From Erwinia persicina NBRC 102418 (GTDB lineage Bacteria; Pseudomonadota; Gammaproteobacteria; Enterobacterales; Enterobacteriaceae), in the NCBI RefSeq assembly GCF_001571305.1, contig NZ_BCTN01000016.1, positions 55,457-119,456 of the forward strand: a DNA stretch of 64,000 nt, given 5' to 3'. The notes beneath the pieces are model-generated. The model searched no databases. It was given only the letters and a program-made list of their open reading frames with translations, and was not told the origin of the DNA. Position 1 is the stretch's first letter, and each line of letters starts with the position of its first letter. Position numbers and translations under genes: made by a program. Below, one piece after another: positions 29,480 to 41,614 of the stretch.

Positions 29480-29959
29480 ATGATTAGCCTGATTGCAGCC
29501 CTTGCGGCTGACCGCGTTATTGGGATGGAAAACGCCATGCCCTGGCACTTGCCTGCCGACCTGGCGTGGTTTAAGAAGCACACCCTCAACAAGCCAGTGA
29601 TCATGGGCCGTCGCACCTGGGAATCAATTGGCCGTCCGCTGCCAGGGCGTCTGAACATTGTTATCAGCAGCCAGAAAGGCGATGCAGCCGGGGTGACCTG
29701 GGTAACCTCGATTGAGGAGGCGCTGAAAACGGCAGGGGATGTTGAGGAACTGATGGTGATCGGCGGTGGGCGTATTTATGAACAATTACTGCCGCGCGCA
29801 GACCGCCTGTATCTGACGCATATTGATGCAGAAGTGGAAGGGGACACCCATTTCCCGGACTATGAACCGGATGAATGGCAGTCCGTGTTCAGCGAATTCC
29901 ATGATGCGGATGAGAAGAACTCCCACAGCTTCTGCTTCGAGATTTTAGATCGCCGTTAA
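29480..29959 (+). CDS. folA: Dihydrofolate reductase
   Basis: Reduces dihydrofolate to tetrahydrofolate with NADPH; the target of trimethoprim. At 159 residues it has the same length as the E. coli chromosomal enzyme. The start [21 protein letters not shown], the active-site aspartate 27 in LPADLAWFK, the NADPH loop [15 protein letters not shown], and [12 protein letters not shown] and [16 protein letters not shown] are all present. The family-usual residues are intact, with no sign of an acquired resistant type. Tandem ATG codons lie at 29477 and 29480; homology favours the second. apaH converges on it, with a hairpin between. Confidence 0.98.
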   Translation: MISLIAALAADRVIGMENAMPWHLPADLAWFKKHTLNKPVIMGRRTWESIGRPLPGRLNIVISSQKGDAAGVTWVTSIEEALKTAGDVEELMVIGGGRIYEQLLPRADRLYLTHIDAEVEGDTHFPDYEPDEWQSVFSEFHDADEKNSHSFCFEILDRR

Positions 29960-29966
29960 CTGACCG

Positions 29967-29993
29967 GGGCGGACACGCTGTACCGGTCCGCCC
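29967..29993. terminator. Hairpin between convergent folA and apaH
   Basis: A perfect eight-base stem (29967-29974 with 29986-29993) and 11-base loop sit between the two stops, with no T tract on either strand. A terminator role for either gene is likely but unproven. Confidence 0.5.
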
Positions 29994-30006
29994 GACCTGG
30001 GCTCTG

Positions 30007-30825
30007 TTAACGTTCGCGGTTCGACACCTGAGTAAATACACGCTTATCTTCCCAGCGCAGCATGGTCAGCGTACCTCCCCAGCAGCAGCCGGTATCCAGG
30101 GCAATAATCCCTTCTGGTGTACCTTTTCCTTCCAGCGAAGCCCAGTGACCAAACACGATGGTATAATCGCGCGGTACGACTCCGGGAATGTTGAACCACG
30201 GTTTTAACGGCGGAGGAGCACTGTCCGGAGCCTCTTTCGCAATCATGTCCAGTTGGCCGTTCGGGAAGCAAAAACGCATCCGCGTCAGGGCATTGGTGCT
30301 GAAGCGTAAGCGGGCCAGCCCCGTCAGCTCGGGGGACCAGTTGTTAGGCATATCTCCGTACATGGCATCGAGAAACAGCGGATAAGTATCACTGCTCAGT
30401 ACGGCTTCCACTTCACGTGCGCAGCTTTGTGCCGTTTCAATGTCCCACTGCGGGGTTATCCCGGCATGGGCCATGACCAGCTTTTTTTCTTCATCAACCT
30501 GAAGCAATGGCTGACGACGAAGCCAGTTGATCAGCAGATCAGCGTCAGGGGCTTCCAGTAGCGGCGTGATACGATCTTTGGGTTTATTGCGGCTGATACC
30601 GGCATACACCGCCAGCAGATGCAGGTCATGGTTGCCCAGCACCAGTCTGACGCAGTCGCCCAGATAACGCACAAAACGCAGAACTTCCAGTGACGCAGGC
30701 CCACGAGCCACCAGGTCTCCGGTCAGCCAGAGCTGATCGGACGCCGGGTCAAACTGCGCCTGATCAAGCAGCGAACGCAACTCGTCGTAGCAACCGTGAA
30801 CATCACCGATTAAATAAGTGCTCAT
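30007..30825 (-). CDS. apaH: Bis(5'-nucleosyl)-tetraphosphatase, symmetrical
   Basis: Splits Ap4A into two ADP and can remove nucleoside-tetraphosphate caps from RNA in E. coli. The 272 residues carry the metallophosphoesterase motifs [10 protein letters not shown] (about 7-16), [12 protein letters not shown] and [11 protein letters not shown]. Further down lie [12 protein letters not shown] and [11 protein letters not shown] with the metal-binding histidines. It is slightly shorter than the E. coli protein. It is the last gene of the lptD-surA-pdxA-rsmA-apaG-apaH run, 14 bases after apaG. Confidence 0.97.
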   Translation of the reverse strand: MSTYLIGDVHGCYDELRSLLDQAQFDPASDQLWLTGDLVARGPASLEVLRFVRYLGDCVRLVLGNHDLHLLAVYAGISRNKPKDRITPLLEAPDADLLINWLRRQPLLQVDEEKKLVMAHAGITPQWDIETAQSCAREVEAVLSSDTYPLFLDAMYGDMPNNWSPELTGLARLRFSTNALTRMRFCFPNGQLDMIAKEAPDSAPPPLKPWFNIPGVVPRDYTIVFGHWASLEGKGTPEGIIALDTGCCWGGTLTMLRWEDKRVFTQVSNRER

Positions 30826-30839
30826 GCAAAAAGGCCGGT

Positions 30840-31217
30840 TTAATGAATATGGGTGGCAATAGCCAGACGGAAGACCGGGATATCAACGACGAAGGACTCA
30901 CCATCGGCATCGAGCATCTGGTAGTGGCCCTGCATGGTGCCCATTGGGGTTTCGAGTATCGCTCCGCTGGTGTACTGAAACTCGCCGCCGGGTTCGATGT
31001 GTGGCTGTTCGCCCACCACGCCTTCACCCTGAACTTCGGTTTCACGGCCGTTACCGTTGGTTATTAACCAGTAACGGCCGATGAGCTGAACCGGGATACG
31101 CCCCAGATTACGAACAGTGATGGTGTAAGCAAACACGTAACGTTCTTCATCAGGTGCAGACTGTGACGCGACGTAAGCACTTTGCACCTGAACACAGACT
31201 TTGGGCGTATTGTTCAT
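30840..31217 (-). CDS. apaG: ApaG domain protein
   Basis: A 125-residue protein of the ApaG family (fibronectin III-like beta-sandwich), the same length as E. coli ApaG. Its biochemical role is not settled. Strong blocks are [20 protein letters not shown] and [16 protein letters not shown], followed by a GTMQGHYQM segment. The start at 31217 ([13 protein letters not shown]) lies two bases past the rsmA stop. A longer in-frame reading to 31271 overlaps rsmA and is not supported by homology. Close packing with rsmA and apaH suggests co-expression. Confidence 0.96.
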   Translation of the reverse strand: MNNTPKVCVQVQSAYVASQSAPDEERYVFAYTITVRNLGRIPVQLIGRYWLITNGNGRETEVQGEGVVGEQPHIEPGGEFQYTSGAILETPMGTMQGHYQMLDADGESFVVDIPVFRLAIATHIH

Positions 31218-31219
31218 AC

Positions 31220-32041
31220 TCAGTTCTCCTGCGGCTGAGGATGCGCAGTCAACCAGTTCGCCAGACGGCAATATTGTGCAACGCTGATATTCTCCGCACG
31301 TAGCGTCGGATCAATCTCCATTTCTGCCAGCGCGTCGGCAGAGAACAGATGACCCAGGCTGTTACGCAGCGTCTTACGACGTTTGCCGAAAGCTTCTGTG
31401 GTGATGCGACTCAGGGCACGAATATCGTCAACCGGGTGAGGGATCTGCGCATAAGGCATCAGACGCACCACGGCGGAATCGACTTTCGGTGCCGGGGTAA
31501 AGGATTCTGGTGGCACTTCCAGCACCGGGATCACCTGGCAGTAATATTGCGCCATGACGGTCAGACGGCCATAGGCTTTGCTGCCAGGACCGGCAACCAG
31601 GCGATTCACCACCTCTTTTTGCAGCATAAAGTGCATGTCCTGGATGGCACCGGTATAGCTGAACAGGTGGAACATCAGGGGGGTGGAAATGTTATAGGGC
31701 AGATTACCAAACACGCGCAGCTTTTGCCCTTTTTCCTGCGCATAGGCGGCGAAGTCAAAGGCCATGGCATCCTGCTGGAAAATGGTCAGCTTAGGGCCAA
31801 GAAAAGGGTGAGTCTGCAAACGCGCGGCCAGGTCACGGTCAATTTCAATGACCGTCATGGCATCCAGACGTTCCCCTACCGGCTCGGTAAGCGCAGCAAG
31901 GCCGGGGCCGATCTCAACCACCACTTCACCCTTCTGTGGGTGGATGGCATTAACAATACTTTCGATAATGTACGGATCGTTAAGGAAGTTCTGTCCAAAA
32001 CGTTTGCGGGCAAAGTGGCCCTGGTGAACGCGACTATTCAT
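31220..32041 (-). CDS. rsmA: 16S rRNA dimethyladenosine transferase (KsgA)
   Basis: Dimethylates two adjacent adenosines near the 3' end of 16S rRNA (A1518 and A1519 in E. coli) late in 30S assembly, using SAM. The 273 residues have FGQNFLND at the N-terminus, the SAM-binding [15 protein letters not shown] (about 40-54), the acidic [11 protein letters not shown] and the catalytic NLPYNIST (about 114). The C-terminal domain (about 200-273) binds rRNA. Its start overlaps the pdxA end by eight bases. Loss of this enzyme gives kasugamycin resistance in E. coli; the gene here is intact. Confidence 0.97.
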   Translation of the reverse strand: MNSRVHQGHFARKRFGQNFLNDPYIIESIVNAIHPQKGEVVVEIGPGLAALTEPVGERLDAMTVIEIDRDLAARLQTHPFLGPKLTIFQQDAMAFDFAAYAQEKGQKLRVFGNLPYNISTPLMFHLFSYTGAIQDMHFMLQKEVVNRLVAGPGSKAYGRLTVMAQYYCQVIPVLEVPPESFTPAPKVDSAVVRLMPYAQIPHPVDDIRALSRITTEAFGKRRKTLRNSLGHLFSADALAEMEIDPTLRAENISVAQYCRLANWLTAHPQPQEN

Positions 32042-33026
32042 TACTGCTCTTAATCATGGTAATGGCGAGGTTAAGCGCCGTCTTAAAGCTGCCCGCATCA
32101 GCCTGACCGCTTCCGGCCAGCTCAAGAGCTGTGCCATGGTCAACAGACGTGCGGATAAATGGCAGACCGAGGGTGATATTCACCGCCCGACCAAAGCCCT
32201 GATATTTTAGCACCGGAAGTCCCTGATCGTGATACATCGCCAGCACCGCATCGGCATGTTGCAGATATTTCGGCTGGAACAACGTATCAGCAGGCAGCGG
32301 CCCGGTCAGCCGTATTCCGCGCTGCCGGAGTTCTTCCAGCGCCGGGATAATGACGTCTATCTCTTCACGACCCATATGGCCGCCTTCACCCGCATGCGGA
32401 TTCAGACCGCAGACAAAAATATGCGGCGCAGGCAGACCAAACTGGCGTTGCAGATCCGCATTCAGGATGGTGATCACCTCATGCAGGCTGTCACGTGTGA
32501 TGCTGTCCGCAACCTCTTTCAGCGGCAGATGGGTGGTGGCCAGCGCCACGCGCAGCTCCTCCGTTGCCAGCATCATGACCACGCGTTCACACCCGGCACG
32601 TTCAGCGAAGAATTCAGTATGCCCGCTGAAAGGAATACCCGCATCGTTAATCACGCCCTTGTGGACCGGTCCGGTGATCAGTGCGGCAAACTCGCCGCTC
32701 AGGCAGCCGTCGCAGGCGCGGGCAAGCGTGGCCAGCACGTATTGACCATTCTCGACGCAGAGCTCACCCGGTACGGCAGGCTGCGCCAGCGGTACCGGCA
32801 GCACGGTAAGGGTGCCGGCCTGCTGTGGCACTGCGGGACGGTCCGGCTGATAGAGGCGCAGAGTCAGGGGTAAATGCAAAGCTGCCGCGCGGGTGCGCAG
32901 CAGCTCAGGGTCGGCACAGACAACCAGCTCAACCGGCCAGTCTTGCCGGGCCAGTTGAACGATTAAGTCGGGACCAATCCCGGCGGGTTCGCCGGGAGTA
33001 ATCACCACGCGTTGGCTACTGCGCAT
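32034..33026 (-). CDS. pdxA: 4-hydroxythreonine-4-phosphate dehydrogenase
   Basis: NAD-dependent, metal-requiring enzyme of pyridoxal phosphate synthesis. The 330 residues include [15 protein letters not shown] near the N-terminus, the metal-binding histidine blocks [12 protein letters not shown] and [25 protein letters not shown] and [15 protein letters not shown]. Length and order agree with E. coli PdxA. It overlaps the surA end by 11 bases and the rsmA start by eight, so translation of the three genes is probably coupled. Confidence 0.97.
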   Translation of the reverse strand: MRSSQRVVITPGEPAGIGPDLIVQLARQDWPVELVVCADPELLRTRAAALHLPLTLRLYQPDRPAVPQQAGTLTVLPVPLAQPAVPGELCVENGQYVLATLARACDGCLSGEFAALITGPVHKGVINDAGIPFSGHTEFFAERAGCERVVMMLATEELRVALATTHLPLKEVADSITRDSLHEVITILNADLQRQFGLPAPHIFVCGLNPHAGEGGHMGREEIDVIIPALEELRQRGIRLTGPLPADTLFQPKYLQHADAVLAMYHDQGLPVLKYQGFGRAVNITLGLPFIRTSVDHGTALELAGSGQADAGSFKTALNLAITMIKSSNE

Positions 33027-34311
33027 TCGGATCCAGAATCTTCACGTAGGCAGCCGCGCGCTGTTCCTGCATCCAGGTCTGCGCTTCTTCGGAGAACTTA
33101 CGGTTGAACAGCAGGCGGTAAGCACGCTCTTTCTTCGCTGCATCGGTCTTATCGACTTTACGGGTATCCATCAGCTGTATCAGATGCCAGCCGAAGGAGG
33201 AGTGCACCGGACCGCTCATCTGGCCTTTCTGCAGGCGCAGCAGGGCATCACGGAAAGCCGGGTCGAACACCTCCGGTGAGCTCCAGCCGAGATCGCCGCC
33301 CTGGTTCGCTGAACCTGGATCCTGCGACAGCTGTTTCGCCGCATCAGCGAAGGTCAGCTTGCCGCTTTTGATCTCTGCGGCCACTTCCTGCAGCTTCTGG
33401 CGTGCCTGATCGTCAGTCATGATCGGCGAGGGCTTGAGCAGGATATGGCGTGCATGAACTTCAGTTACCGAGATGCTCTGGTTATCACCGCGCATATCGT
33501 TCACTTTCAGGATATGGAAACCCACACCCGAACGGATCGGACCAATGATGTCACCTTTCTTCGCCGTCACCAGCGCCTGAGCAAACAGGGATGGCAGCTC
33601 CTGAATACGGCCCCAGCCCATGTTGCCGCCTTTCAGCGCCTGTGGGTCGGCAGAGTAGGTGATTGCCAGCTTGCCGAAATCAGCGCCGGACTTCGCTTCG
33701 CCAGCCAGCTGTCTGGCCAGGCTTTCCTGGTCATCCACCTGCTGCTGAGTCGGGTTCTCTGGCAGTGGCAGCAGAATGTGGCTCAGGTTCAGCTCTGTAC
33801 CGGCATCATTCTGTGACGCCAGCTGCGTAGCGAGCTGATCCACTTCCTGGGGCAGGATGGTGACGCGGCGGCGAACTTCGTTGTTGCGCACTTCTGAGGT
33901 GAGCATCTCCTTACGGATCTGCTCACGGTAGGTGGCATAGTTCATACCATCGTACGCCAGACGGCTGCGCAACTGATCGACACTCATTTTATTCTGAGCG
34001 GCAATGTTACCGATCGCCTGATCCAACTGGGCATCGGACACCTGAATACCGGCCTGTTTTGCCATTTGCAGCAAAATATTATCCATCACCAGACGTTCAA
34101 GGATCTGGTGACGCAGGGTTTTGTCATCCGGTAGCTGCTGACCTGCCTGCTGCGACTGGCCTTTTACGGACTGCATCATGCCATCCACATCACTTTCCAA
34201 CACTACGCCGTTATTCACTACGGCAGCAACTTTATCAACAACTTGCGGGGCTGCGAACGCCGTGTTGGCTGTCAGGGCTGCACCGAGGATCAGCATTCTC
34301 CAGTTCTTCAT
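33016..34311 (-). CDS. surA: Periplasmic chaperone / peptidyl-prolyl isomerase SurA
   Basis: Periplasmic chaperone for outer-membrane beta-barrel proteins, including LptD encoded just upstream and possibly the fimbrial usher of this window. The 431-residue precursor has a signal peptide ([20 protein letters not shown]), an N-terminal chaperone domain (about 21-170), two parvulin domains (about 175-275 with LSHILLPLP, and 285-385 with [12 protein letters not shown] and [12 protein letters not shown]) and a C-terminal helix. It is three residues longer than the E. coli protein. It follows lptD after about 55 bases. Confidence 0.98.
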   Translation of the reverse strand: MKNWRMLILGAALTANTAFAAPQVVDKVAAVVNNGVVLESDVDGMMQSVKGQSQQAGQQLPDDKTLRHQILERLVMDNILLQMAKQAGIQVSDAQLDQAIGNIAAQNKMSVDQLRSRLAYDGMNYATYREQIRKEMLTSEVRNNEVRRRVTILPQEVDQLATQLASQNDAGTELNLSHILLPLPENPTQQQVDDQESLARQLAGEAKSGADFGKLAITYSADPQALKGGNMGWGRIQELPSLFAQALVTAKKGDIIGPIRSGVGFHILKVNDMRGDNQSISVTEVHARHILLKPSPIMTDDQARQKLQEVAAEIKSGKLTFADAAKQLSQDPGSANQGGDLGWSSPEVFDPAFRDALLRLQKGQMSGPVHSSFGWHLIQLMDTRKVDKTDAAKKERAYRLLFNRKFSEEAQTWMQEQRAAAYVKILDPNAQ

Positions 34312-34365
34312 ACTTTTTCCATTCTTCTATCCGCACTGCGGGTTTGCCTACCAAACATCACAACA

Positions 34366-36708
34366 TCAGAAAGCGCGTTGATAGGGCAGGATGCCCTGAC
34401 GCAGCATCTGACCGGTACCTAACCCATAGCTTGGGCTGAGGCCACGCAGTTCAATGTTGAACGAGATTTTATTGTCGTACTTACTGTTGTCGTTTTCCCA
34501 ACCGTTGATCTTACGTTCGTAGCCAAGGCGGAGCGCATAGCAACAGGAGCTGTACTGCACGCCAATCAGCTGATCGGCAGCCTGGTTGGCTTTGGTATCA
34601 TAATACCAGGCCCCAACGACAGACCATGCATCAGCAATTGGCCAGCTGGCAGTAGCACCGATCTGCGAAATCTCCTGCTGCCAAAGCGGGTTATTTAAGC
34701 TGGTCAGCGTTTGCTGCACATACTCCTTGCTGGTGTAGCGGTAGTTCAGCTGGATCATCCGGTCTGCATCCCGGCGGTATTCCAGTACGGCATTACCCTG
34801 CGAAATATCATTCAGGTTAGTGTCATATTGCAGTCCGCCGCGCGCTGCCCACCGGTCACTGATCTTCCAGTAACTGTCGCCAGCCCATACCAGGCTCCCC
34901 CTGTCGTCGTCGCTCGTGGTGTTTAACCCGGTACGAGCCGGGGTGAACGAGTAGATTTGACCAATGGAAGCGTTAAAACGTTCAACCAGTTGATCATCAA
35001 AAATTCGCGAGGTGACACCGGTGCTGACCTGGTTTGCGGAGGCGATGCGATCCAGACCGCTGTAAGTGCGGTCACGGAACAGGCCCGTGTAGTCACTTTG
35101 CAGCAGCGTAGAGTCATAGGCACGGATATCACTCTGGTCGCGATACGGCGTGTAGAGGTACTGTACGCGCGGTTCCAGCGTCTGGGTGTACCCTTTTGCC
35201 CAGTCCATGTCGCGGTCAAATACCATCTTGCCATCAACTTTGAACTGCGGCATCACGCGGTTGACCGAGTCTTTTAACTGATTGTCACTGTTGCCCGACA
35301 GAGAGTTGTAGTACTCAATATTGTCCTGCTGATAATGCGTGGCCAGCAGTTTGGCTTCGGTGTTCAGGCTTCCCCAGCCGTTTGACATCGGTAAATCAAT
35401 CGTCGGCTCAAGGTGCAGACGCGTGGCGTCCGGCAGCTTCTCATTGACGTTGGTGAATTTTACCGCCTGGGCATACAGATGAGTATCAAACGGGCCGACA
35501 TCATTCTGGTAATAATTAATATCGAGCTGAGGTTCGGCGCGATAGACGTCACGGGTCGCATTGGTCGAGAAAATCTGGAACTGTTTAGTCGACAGCGTGG
35601 CATCCCAGTTGGTATCAGCGTAGCCAATACTGAACTTCTGCGTGACGTAACCATCGGTGGTGGAACCGTACGTGGAGTCGAGATCGTTAAAATAGTACGG
35701 ATCGCTGACTTTGGTGTAGTCAGCATTGAAGCGCCAGTGCTGATCGTAAACGCCGGTATGGCGCCAGTAGAACAGCCAGCGGTTGGAATCTTTATCGTCC
35801 GGATGCTCTCGGTTATACAAACTGTCTGAACCGAGGTAGTCGAACTGCATCAGGCCCTGGCCGGCAACGGTCAGGTAGCGGAACTCATTCTGCCACTGCA
35901 TACCACGGCGGCTGATGTAGTGTGGTGTCAGCGTGGCATCGGCCTGTGGCGCAATGTTCCAGTAATACGGCAGCATAAATTCGAAGCCGGTATTACTGCC
36001 GTATTTCGCATTCGGGATCAGGAACCCGGAGCGGCGCTTGTCGCCGACCGGCAACTGCAGGTAAGGGCTGTAAAATACCGGCACCGGACCGATTTTAAAG
36101 CGGGCATTCCAGATTTCAGCCAGCTGTTCATCGCGGTCGTGGATCACTTCAGAACCCACCACGCTCCAGCTGTTTTGTCCCGGCAGGCAGGACGTGAACG
36201 TGCCATTTTCCAGGATCGTGTAGCGGTTATTATCACGCAACTTCATCTGGTCCGCGACACCGCGCCCCTGGCGACCCACCATCTGATAGTTACCGTTCCA
36301 GACGTTGGTATCTTTGGTATTCAGATTGGACCAGGCTTTCGGACCTTTCAGGATGACCTGGTTGTCATCATAGTGCACATTACCCAGGGCATCGACGGTT
36401 CGCGTCGGCGTCGTTTGCCCGTTAAGTATTTTTTGATGCAGCTGAACTTCATCGGACTGCAGGCGGCTGTTACCCTGACGGATATCAACATTACCCGTAA
36501 AGACGGCGTCATCAGGATAGTTGCCTTTGGCGGTATCGGCATCGATGGTGACGGGCAACTGATTCGTCGCCTTTCCCTGCACCAGAGGACGGTCGTAACT
36601 GGGCACCCCAAGCATACACTGTGATGCGAGGTCATCGGCCAACCCTTGCTGGCTGTAAAGAGCTGTACCAATTAACGTGGCCAGCAATGTAGGTAGTCTT
36701 TTATTCAT
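34366..36708 (-). CDS. lptD: LPS-assembly outer-membrane protein LptD
   Basis: Beta-barrel translocon that, with lipoprotein LptE, inserts lipopolysaccharide into the outer leaflet. The 780-residue precursor has a signal peptide ([23 protein letters not shown]). Next comes the periplasmic OstA jellyroll domain (about 50-200; [31 protein letters not shown]). The C-terminal barrel ends LPYQRAF, a typical aromatic end. The four cysteines of the family's rearranging disulphides are there: SQCMLG, TSCLPG and the pair in [10 protein letters not shown]. The start at 36708 matches E. coli; an in-frame codon 12 residues upstream is less likely. Confidence 0.98.
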   Translation of the reverse strand: MNKRLPTLLATLIGTALYSQQGLADDLASQCMLGVPSYDRPLVQGKATNQLPVTIDADTAKGNYPDDAVFTGNVDIRQGNSRLQSDEVQLHQKILNGQTTPTRTVDALGNVHYDDNQVILKGPKAWSNLNTKDTNVWNGNYQMVGRQGRGVADQMKLRDNNRYTILENGTFTSCLPGQNSWSVVGSEVIHDRDEQLAEIWNARFKIGPVPVFYSPYLQLPVGDKRRSGFLIPNAKYGSNTGFEFMLPYYWNIAPQADATLTPHYISRRGMQWQNEFRYLTVAGQGLMQFDYLGSDSLYNREHPDDKDSNRWLFYWRHTGVYDQHWRFNADYTKVSDPYYFNDLDSTYGSTTDGYVTQKFSIGYADTNWDATLSTKQFQIFSTNATRDVYRAEPQLDINYYQNDVGPFDTHLYAQAVKFTNVNEKLPDATRLHLEPTIDLPMSNGWGSLNTEAKLLATHYQQDNIEYYNSLSGNSDNQLKDSVNRVMPQFKVDGKMVFDRDMDWAKGYTQTLEPRVQYLYTPYRDQSDIRAYDSTLLQSDYTGLFRDRTYSGLDRIASANQVSTGVTSRIFDDQLVERFNASIGQIYSFTPARTGLNTTSDDDRGSLVWAGDSYWKISDRWAARGGLQYDTNLNDISQGNAVLEYRRDADRMIQLNYRYTSKEYVQQTLTSLNNPLWQQEISQIGATASWPIADAWSVVGAWYYDTKANQAADQLIGVQYSSCCYALRLGYERKINGWENDNSKYDNKISFNIELRGLSPSYGLGTGQMLRQGILPYQRAF

Positions 36709-37012
36709 ACGCGGTATCGAGAATTCCGTAATCACTGGCATCATGCCGACAAACGGTCAGAGACTAACGTACTCAACTGCATTGCGCTAGTCATACCCTT
36801 AATCTTTCAAGCATATGTTGAGTTTGACAGCGCTCCTCTCCCGGGTCACCTGTTTTTAGTCGGTGTGCGGGTTTAGCCCGGAACTGCCTTCTGCTTCTTG
36901 AAATCATTCGGGTATACTTCTGATTGTCTGGCCGCGTACCAATAGGCTGTGAGAGAAATGACAGGTATGATAATGCAATTTTTAGCCTTCAGCATGGCGA
37001 ATTGAGGAGTAT
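36709..37012. other. Divergent intergenic region lptD-djlA
   Basis: These 304 bases must hold the promoters of the lptD operon (leftward) and djlA (rightward). In E. coli lptD has a sigmaE promoter, but I could not find a convincing sigmaE pair here. A small CGGG-TTTAG-CCCG repeat (about 36868-36880) is the only structure I noticed. No gene is supported. Confidence 0.5.
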
Positions 37013-37834
37013 ATGCGCTATTGGGGAAAAGTTTTGGGTCTTGTGCTGGGTTTATTGTCCGGCGCGGGCTTCTGGGGCGTGGTTTTTGGCCTGCTGGCCG
37101 GACATCTGATTGATAAAGCGCGCTCACCTGCCCGTCAGGGATATTTTGCGAATCAGCAGACCCGCCAGGCGCTGTTTTTCCGCACCACATTCCAGGTGAT
37201 GGGGCATCTGACGAAATCGAAAGGCCGGGTCACGGACGCCGATATTCAGATGGCGTCGCTGTTAATGGATCGTATGCAGCTTGATGCGGCCGGACGGGCG
37301 GCAGCACAGCAGGCCTTTCGTGAAGGTAAGCAGGGCGACTATCCCCTGCGCGATAAGCTGCGTGAACTGCGCAGCGCCTGCTTTGGCCGCTTTGACCTGA
37401 TCCGAATGTTCCTGGAAATTCAGATTCAGGCCGCCTTTGCCGACGGTTCGCTGCATCCCAATGAACGCCAGGTGTTGTATGTCATCGCTGAGGAGCTGGG
37501 TATTTCCCGGGCGCAGTTTGACCAGTTCCTGCGCATGATGGAAAGCGGCCAGCAATTTGGCGGCGGGGCGTATCAGGGCGGATCTTCACAGGGTGGATTT
37601 GCCGGCGCCCAGCGCGGGCCTACGCTGGACGATGCCTGCAGCGTACTGGGGGTCAGGAGTAGCGATGATGCCACCACCATTAAGCGTGCCTATCGTAAGC
37701 TGATGAGTGAACATCATCCGGATAAACTGGTAGCGAAAGGCTTACCGCCGGAGATGATGGAGATGGCGAAGCAGAAAGCGCAGGAAATTCAGGGGGCATA
37801 CGACCTGATCAAACGCGAGAAAGGATTTAAATAA
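37013..37834 (+). CDS. djlA: Membrane-anchored DnaJ-like co-chaperone DjlA
   Basis: A type III J-protein that stimulates DnaK and, in E. coli, affects the Rcs envelope response when overproduced. The 273 residues have one N-terminal membrane segment rich in glycine ([23 protein letters not shown]). A TerB-like helical domain follows (about 50-180; [22 protein letters not shown]), then a Gly/Gln linker and a C-terminal J domain (about 205-273) with HPD in [18 protein letters not shown] lies five bases before the ATG. Confidence 0.97.
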   Translation: MRYWGKVLGLVLGLLSGAGFWGVVFGLLAGHLIDKARSPARQGYFANQQTRQALFFRTTFQVMGHLTKSKGRVTDADIQMASLLMDRMQLDAAGRAAAQQAFREGKQGDYPLRDKLRELRSACFGRFDLIRMFLEIQIQAAFADGSLHPNERQVLYVIAEELGISRAQFDQFLRMMESGQQFGGGAYQGGSSQGGFAGAQRGPTLDDACSVLGVRSSDDATTIKRAYRKLMSEHHPDKLVAKGLPPEMMEMAKQKAQEIQGAYDLIKREKGFK

Positions 37835-37845
37835 TCGGTGAAAGA

Positions 37846-37870
37846 GGGCGAACCGAAAAAAGGTTCGCCC
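37846..37870. terminator. Hairpin between convergent djlA and rluA
   Basis: A perfect nine-base stem (37846-37854 with 37862-37870) encloses an A-rich loop, 12 bases after djlA and 10 before the rluA stop. T tracts are weak on both strands, so it may work in both directions or simply as an end-protecting stem. Confidence 0.55.
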
Positions 37871-37879
37871 CGTGCCGGA

Positions 37880-38539
37880 TTAAAATTCCGCTGGCTGACG
37901 GAATGTCATTGGTGTGCCGTACTGCGGATGAGTAATGCTCAGACTCTCTGCATGCAGTTGCAGACGGGGGGCTATCATTCTGGCTTCATCGTGCGCATAG
38001 AAGTTATCTCCCAGTATCGGATGCCCCAGCGCCAGCATATGCACGCGCAGCTGATGAGAACGGCCGGTAATCGGCTTCAGCTTTACGCGGGCGCTGTTAT
38101 CACTGGCGTAATCCAGCACCTGATACTCTGTCTGTGCCGATTTCCCGGTGTCAAAACAGACTTTCTGCTTAGGCCGGTTCGGCCAGTCACAGATTAGCGG
38201 TAAATCCACCACCCCTTTCTCCGGCTGCGGATGTCCCCAGACGCGTGCCACATAAGTTTTCTGTGGTTCACGCTCGCGGAACTGACGCTTAAGCTCCCGC
38301 TCGGCGGCTTTGGTCAGCGCTACCACGATAACGCCGCTGGTGGCCATGTCCAGCCGGTGAACCGATTCTGCCGTCGGGAAGTCACGCTGGACGCGCGTCA
38401 TGACGCTGTCCTTGTGCTCATCCAGACGACCCGGTACGGACAGCAGCCCGCTGGGTTTATTGATCACCATGATGTGCTCATCCTGATAGAGGATATGCAG
38501 CCACGGCTCCAGCGGCGGATGATAGGGTGCCATCATCAT
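37880..38539 (-). CDS. rluA: Dual-specificity rRNA/tRNA pseudouridine synthase RluA
   Basis: Isomerises U746 in 23S rRNA and U32 in several tRNAs in E. coli. The 219 residues carry the active-site aspartate in SVHRLDMATSGVIVVALTK (about 60-78), the conserved NKPSGLLSVPGRLDEHKDSV near the N-terminus and the C-terminal KPITGRSHQLRVHMLALGHP. The start is within three consecutive ATG codons. Its first codon directly follows the rapA stop (38540-38542), so it may be translated by coupling to rapA. Confidence 0.97.
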   Translation of the reverse strand: MMMAPYHPPLEPWLHILYQDEHIMVINKPSGLLSVPGRLDEHKDSVMTRVQRDFPTAESVHRLDMATSGVIVVALTKAAERELKRQFREREPQKTYVARVWGHPQPEKGVVDLPLICDWPNRPKQKVCFDTGKSAQTEYQVLDYASDNSARVKLKPITGRSHQLRVHMLALGHPILGDNFYAHDEARMIAPRLQLHAESLSITHPQYGTPMTFRQPAEF

Positions 38540-41446
38540 TTACTGATGCGTCACAACAATCAGACGCAGCGCATCAAGACGCCAGCCTGCATCGTCAAGG
38601 TTGGCCAGCACCTGTTCACGATTACTTTCCAGTGCCTCAATTTCATCCTGACGGATATTGGGATTGACGGCGCTCAGAGCCAGCAGACGCGACAGTTCCG
38701 CACTCAGTTTCTCATTGGCCTCGCTCCTTGCCGCATCAATCAGCTTGCGTGCTTCGATGGCGGCCTGCTCTTCTGACAGCTTGATGATCTCGTGTACGTC
38801 CTGCTGCACCGCATTCACCAGTTTGCTGCCGGTGTGGCGGTTTACCGCGTTCAGCTGACGGTTGAAACTTTCAAACTCGACTTTGGCTGCAAGGTTGGTG
38901 CCCTTACGGTCAACCAGCATGCGCACCGGGGTGGGCGGCAGGAAGCGGGTCAGCTGCAGATGCTTCGGTGCCTGAGCCTCCACGACGTAGATCAGCTCAA
39001 CCAGCAGGGTACCGACGGGCAGCGCCTTGTTCTTCAGCAGCGAAATCGCGCAGCTGCCGGTATCCCCGGAGAGGATCAGATCCAGACCATTTCGGATGAT
39101 GGGGTGTTCCCAGCTTACGTATTGCGCATCTTCACGCGACAGTGCCTGGTTACGGTCAAAGGTAATGGTACAGCCATCTTCCGGCAGGCCCGGGAAGTCG
39201 GGCACCAGCATATGGTCGCCAGGGGTGAGGATAATCAGGTTATCACTGCGATCTTCCTGGTTAATGCCGACAATATCAAACAGGTTAAGGGCGAAATTGA
39301 CCAGCTCAATGTCGTTATCCTGTTCGGCGATCTTATCTGCCAGCGCCTGCGCTTTTTCGCCGCCGTTAGAGTTCAGTTCCAGCAGACGGTCGCGTCCCTG
39401 TTCCAACTGTACTTTCAACGCATCGTGCTGCTTGCGGCACGCCTGGATAAAGTCATCCAGTCCTTCGGTATTTTCCGGAGCGGCCAGATACTCGATCAGC
39501 GGCGCATAGACGCTGTCGTAAACGGTACGACCGGTCGGACAGGTGTGCTCAAACGCATCCAGCCCTTCGTGATACCACTTCACCAACACGGACTGCGCCG
39601 TCTTTTCCAGATAAGGAACGTGGATCTGGATATCGTGCGCCTGGCCGATACGGTCAAGACGGCCAATTCGCTGTTCCAGCAGATCCGGGTTGAACGGCAG
39701 ATCGAACATTACCATCTGGCTGGCAAACTGGAAGTTACGGCCTTCTGAACCGATTTCTGAGCACAGCAGAACCTGAGCGCCGTCTTCTTCGGAGGCAAAC
39801 CACGCGGCTGCCCGGTCACGTTCGATGATTGACAGGCCTTCATGGAACACGGCGGCACGGATGCCTTCGCGCTCGCGCAGCACCTGCTCAAGCTGCAGTG
39901 CCGTTGCGGCTTTGGCGCAGATCACCAGCACCTTCTTATCCCGGTTACTGGTCAGGAAGCCCATCAGCCATTCAACGCGCGGGTCAAAGTTCCACCAGGT
40001 ACCGCTGTCGCCTTCAAATTCCTGATAAATCTGCTCCGGGTAAAGCATATCGCGGGCGCGTTCATCGGCAGATTTACGGGCGCTCATGATGCCGGAAACT
40101 TTGATCGCTGTCTGATACTGTGTAGGTAACGGCAGGCGAATCTGATGCAGTTCGCGTTTCGGGAACCCTTTTACCCCGTTACGGGTGTTACGGAACAGGA
40201 CGCGGCTGGTGCCGTGACGGTCCATCAGCATGCTGATCAGCTCCTGACGGGCTTCCAGCTTGCCTTCACGATCGCTGTTTGCTGTTTGCAGCAGCGGCTC
40301 AATATCCTGTTCACCCATCAGGTCGTTAAGCAGGTTCAGTTCATCGTTGCTGATGGTTTTGTCCGCTAGCAGCATGGCTACCGCATCGGCAATCGGACGG
40401 AAGTGCTTCTGCTCTTCAACAAACTGGGCGAAATCATGGAAACGATTGGGGTCAAGCAGACGCAGACGGGCGAAATGGCTCTCCATGCCCAGCTGCTCTG
40501 GCGTGGCGGTCAGCAGCAGGATCCCCGGGATCTGCTCGGCTAACTGTTCAATAACCTGGTACTCGCGGCTTGGTGCCTCTTCTGACCACACCAGGTGATG
40601 GGCTTCATCGACCACCATCAGGTCCCACTCGGCATCCGCCAGTTTTTCCAGGCGCTGCTTGTTGCGGCGGACAAAGTCCAGCGAACAGATAATCATCTGT
40701 TCCGTTTCAAACGGGTTATCGCTGTCGTGCTGCGCTTCGGCATAGCGGTCATCATCAAACAGCGCGAAGCGCAGGTTGAAGCGGCGCAGCATCTCAACCA
40801 GCCACTGGTGTTGCAGGGTTTCCGGCACCACAATCAGAATACGTTCAGCACGGCCTGCCAGCAGCTGCTGGTGAATGATCATCCCGGCTTCGATGGTTTT
40901 CCCTAAGCCCACCTCATCGGCCAGCAGTACGCGCGGCGCGTGGCGGCGGCCAACATCGTGAGCGATATGCAACTGATGGGGGATCAGGTTGGTACGCATT
41001 CCGCGCAGGCCGCTGGTGGCCAGGCGATACTGCTCACTCTGGTACTTTCGCGCGCGAAAGCGCAGGGCAAAACGGTCCATACGGTCCAACTGCCCGGCAA
41101 ACAGGCGATCCTGCGGTTTGCCAAACACCAGTTTGCTGTCCAGCATCACTTCACGCAGAACGACGTTTGCTTCTTCGCTATCAAGCCGGGTGCCGACATA
41201 ACTGACCACGCCATTGTCGGTAATTACCTCGTCAACCTCCATCTGCCAGCCTTCGTGGCTGGTGATGGTGTCACCGGGATTGAACACCACGCGGGTGATC
41301 GGTGAATCACTTCTGGCGTAGAGACGGTTTTCGCCCGTGGCAGGAAAGAGCAGGGTAACCATACGTGTATCTACGGCAACCACAGTTCCCAATCCCAGTT
41401 CGCTTTCCGTATCGCTTATCCAGCGCTGACCAAGTGTAAAAGGCAT
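38540..41446 (-). CDS. rapA: RNA polymerase-associated helicase RapA (HepA)
   Basis: Swi2/Snf2-family ATPase that binds RNA polymerase and recycles it after termination. At 968 residues it has exactly the E. coli length. An N-terminal Tudor-like region ([22 protein letters not shown]) precedes the helicase core. Walker A is in [16 protein letters not shown] (about 170-185) and the DEAH box in [10 protein letters not shown] (about 280). Helicase motifs [23 protein letters not shown] and [11 protein letters not shown] follow. No frame damage is seen. Confidence 0.98.
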   Translation of the reverse strand: MPFTLGQRWISDTESELGLGTVVAVDTRMVTLLFPATGENRLYARSDSPITRVVFNPGDTITSHEGWQMEVDEVITDNGVVSYVGTRLDSEEANVVLREVMLDSKLVFGKPQDRLFAGQLDRMDRFALRFRARKYQSEQYRLATSGLRGMRTNLIPHQLHIAHDVGRRHAPRVLLADEVGLGKTIEAGMIIHQQLLAGRAERILIVVPETLQHQWLVEMLRRFNLRFALFDDDRYAEAQHDSDNPFETEQMIICSLDFVRRNKQRLEKLADAEWDLMVVDEAHHLVWSEEAPSREYQVIEQLAEQIPGILLLTATPEQLGMESHFARLRLLDPNRFHDFAQFVEEQKHFRPIADAVAMLLADKTISNDELNLLNDLMGEQDIEPLLQTANSDREGKLEARQELISMLMDRHGTSRVLFRNTRNGVKGFPKRELHQIRLPLPTQYQTAIKVSGIMSARKSADERARDMLYPEQIYQEFEGDSGTWWNFDPRVEWLMGFLTSNRDKKVLVICAKAATALQLEQVLREREGIRAAVFHEGLSIIERDRAAAWFASEEDGAQVLLCSEIGSEGRNFQFASQMVMFDLPFNPDLLEQRIGRLDRIGQAHDIQIHVPYLEKTAQSVLVKWYHEGLDAFEHTCPTGRTVYDSVYAPLIEYLAAPENTEGLDDFIQACRKQHDALKVQLEQGRDRLLELNSNGGEKAQALADKIAEQDNDIELVNFALNLFDIVGINQEDRSDNLIILTPGDHMLVPDFPGLPEDGCTITFDRNQALSREDAQYVSWEHPIIRNGLDLILSGDTGSCAISLLKNKALPVGTLLVELIYVVEAQAPKHLQLTRFLPPTPVRMLVDRKGTNLAAKVEFESFNRQLNAVNRHTGSKLVNAVQQDVHEIIKLSEEQAAIEARKLIDAARSEANEKLSAELSRLLALSAVNPNIRQDEIEALESNREQVLANLDDAGWRLDALRLIVVTHQ

Positions 41447-41614
41447 AAATATTCGGCTCGATTCTCGTCTAGTTTATTTTCGGCAATAGCACTGCTGCCC
41501 GGTAAAGAGTGCCCGGCGATGAATGCACACAGTCTGCACAGCAGCTTCAAGTATGAGGGTGTTGATACTCAGGAAGGGCGCTATGGTACTGGAAGGCTGC
41601 CCGTTCGTCACCTG

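Noticed and set aside
38792..39748. 318-codon open frame antisense to rapA
   Set aside because: rapA is intact and conserved across the whole stretch; the antisense translation shows no domain pattern.
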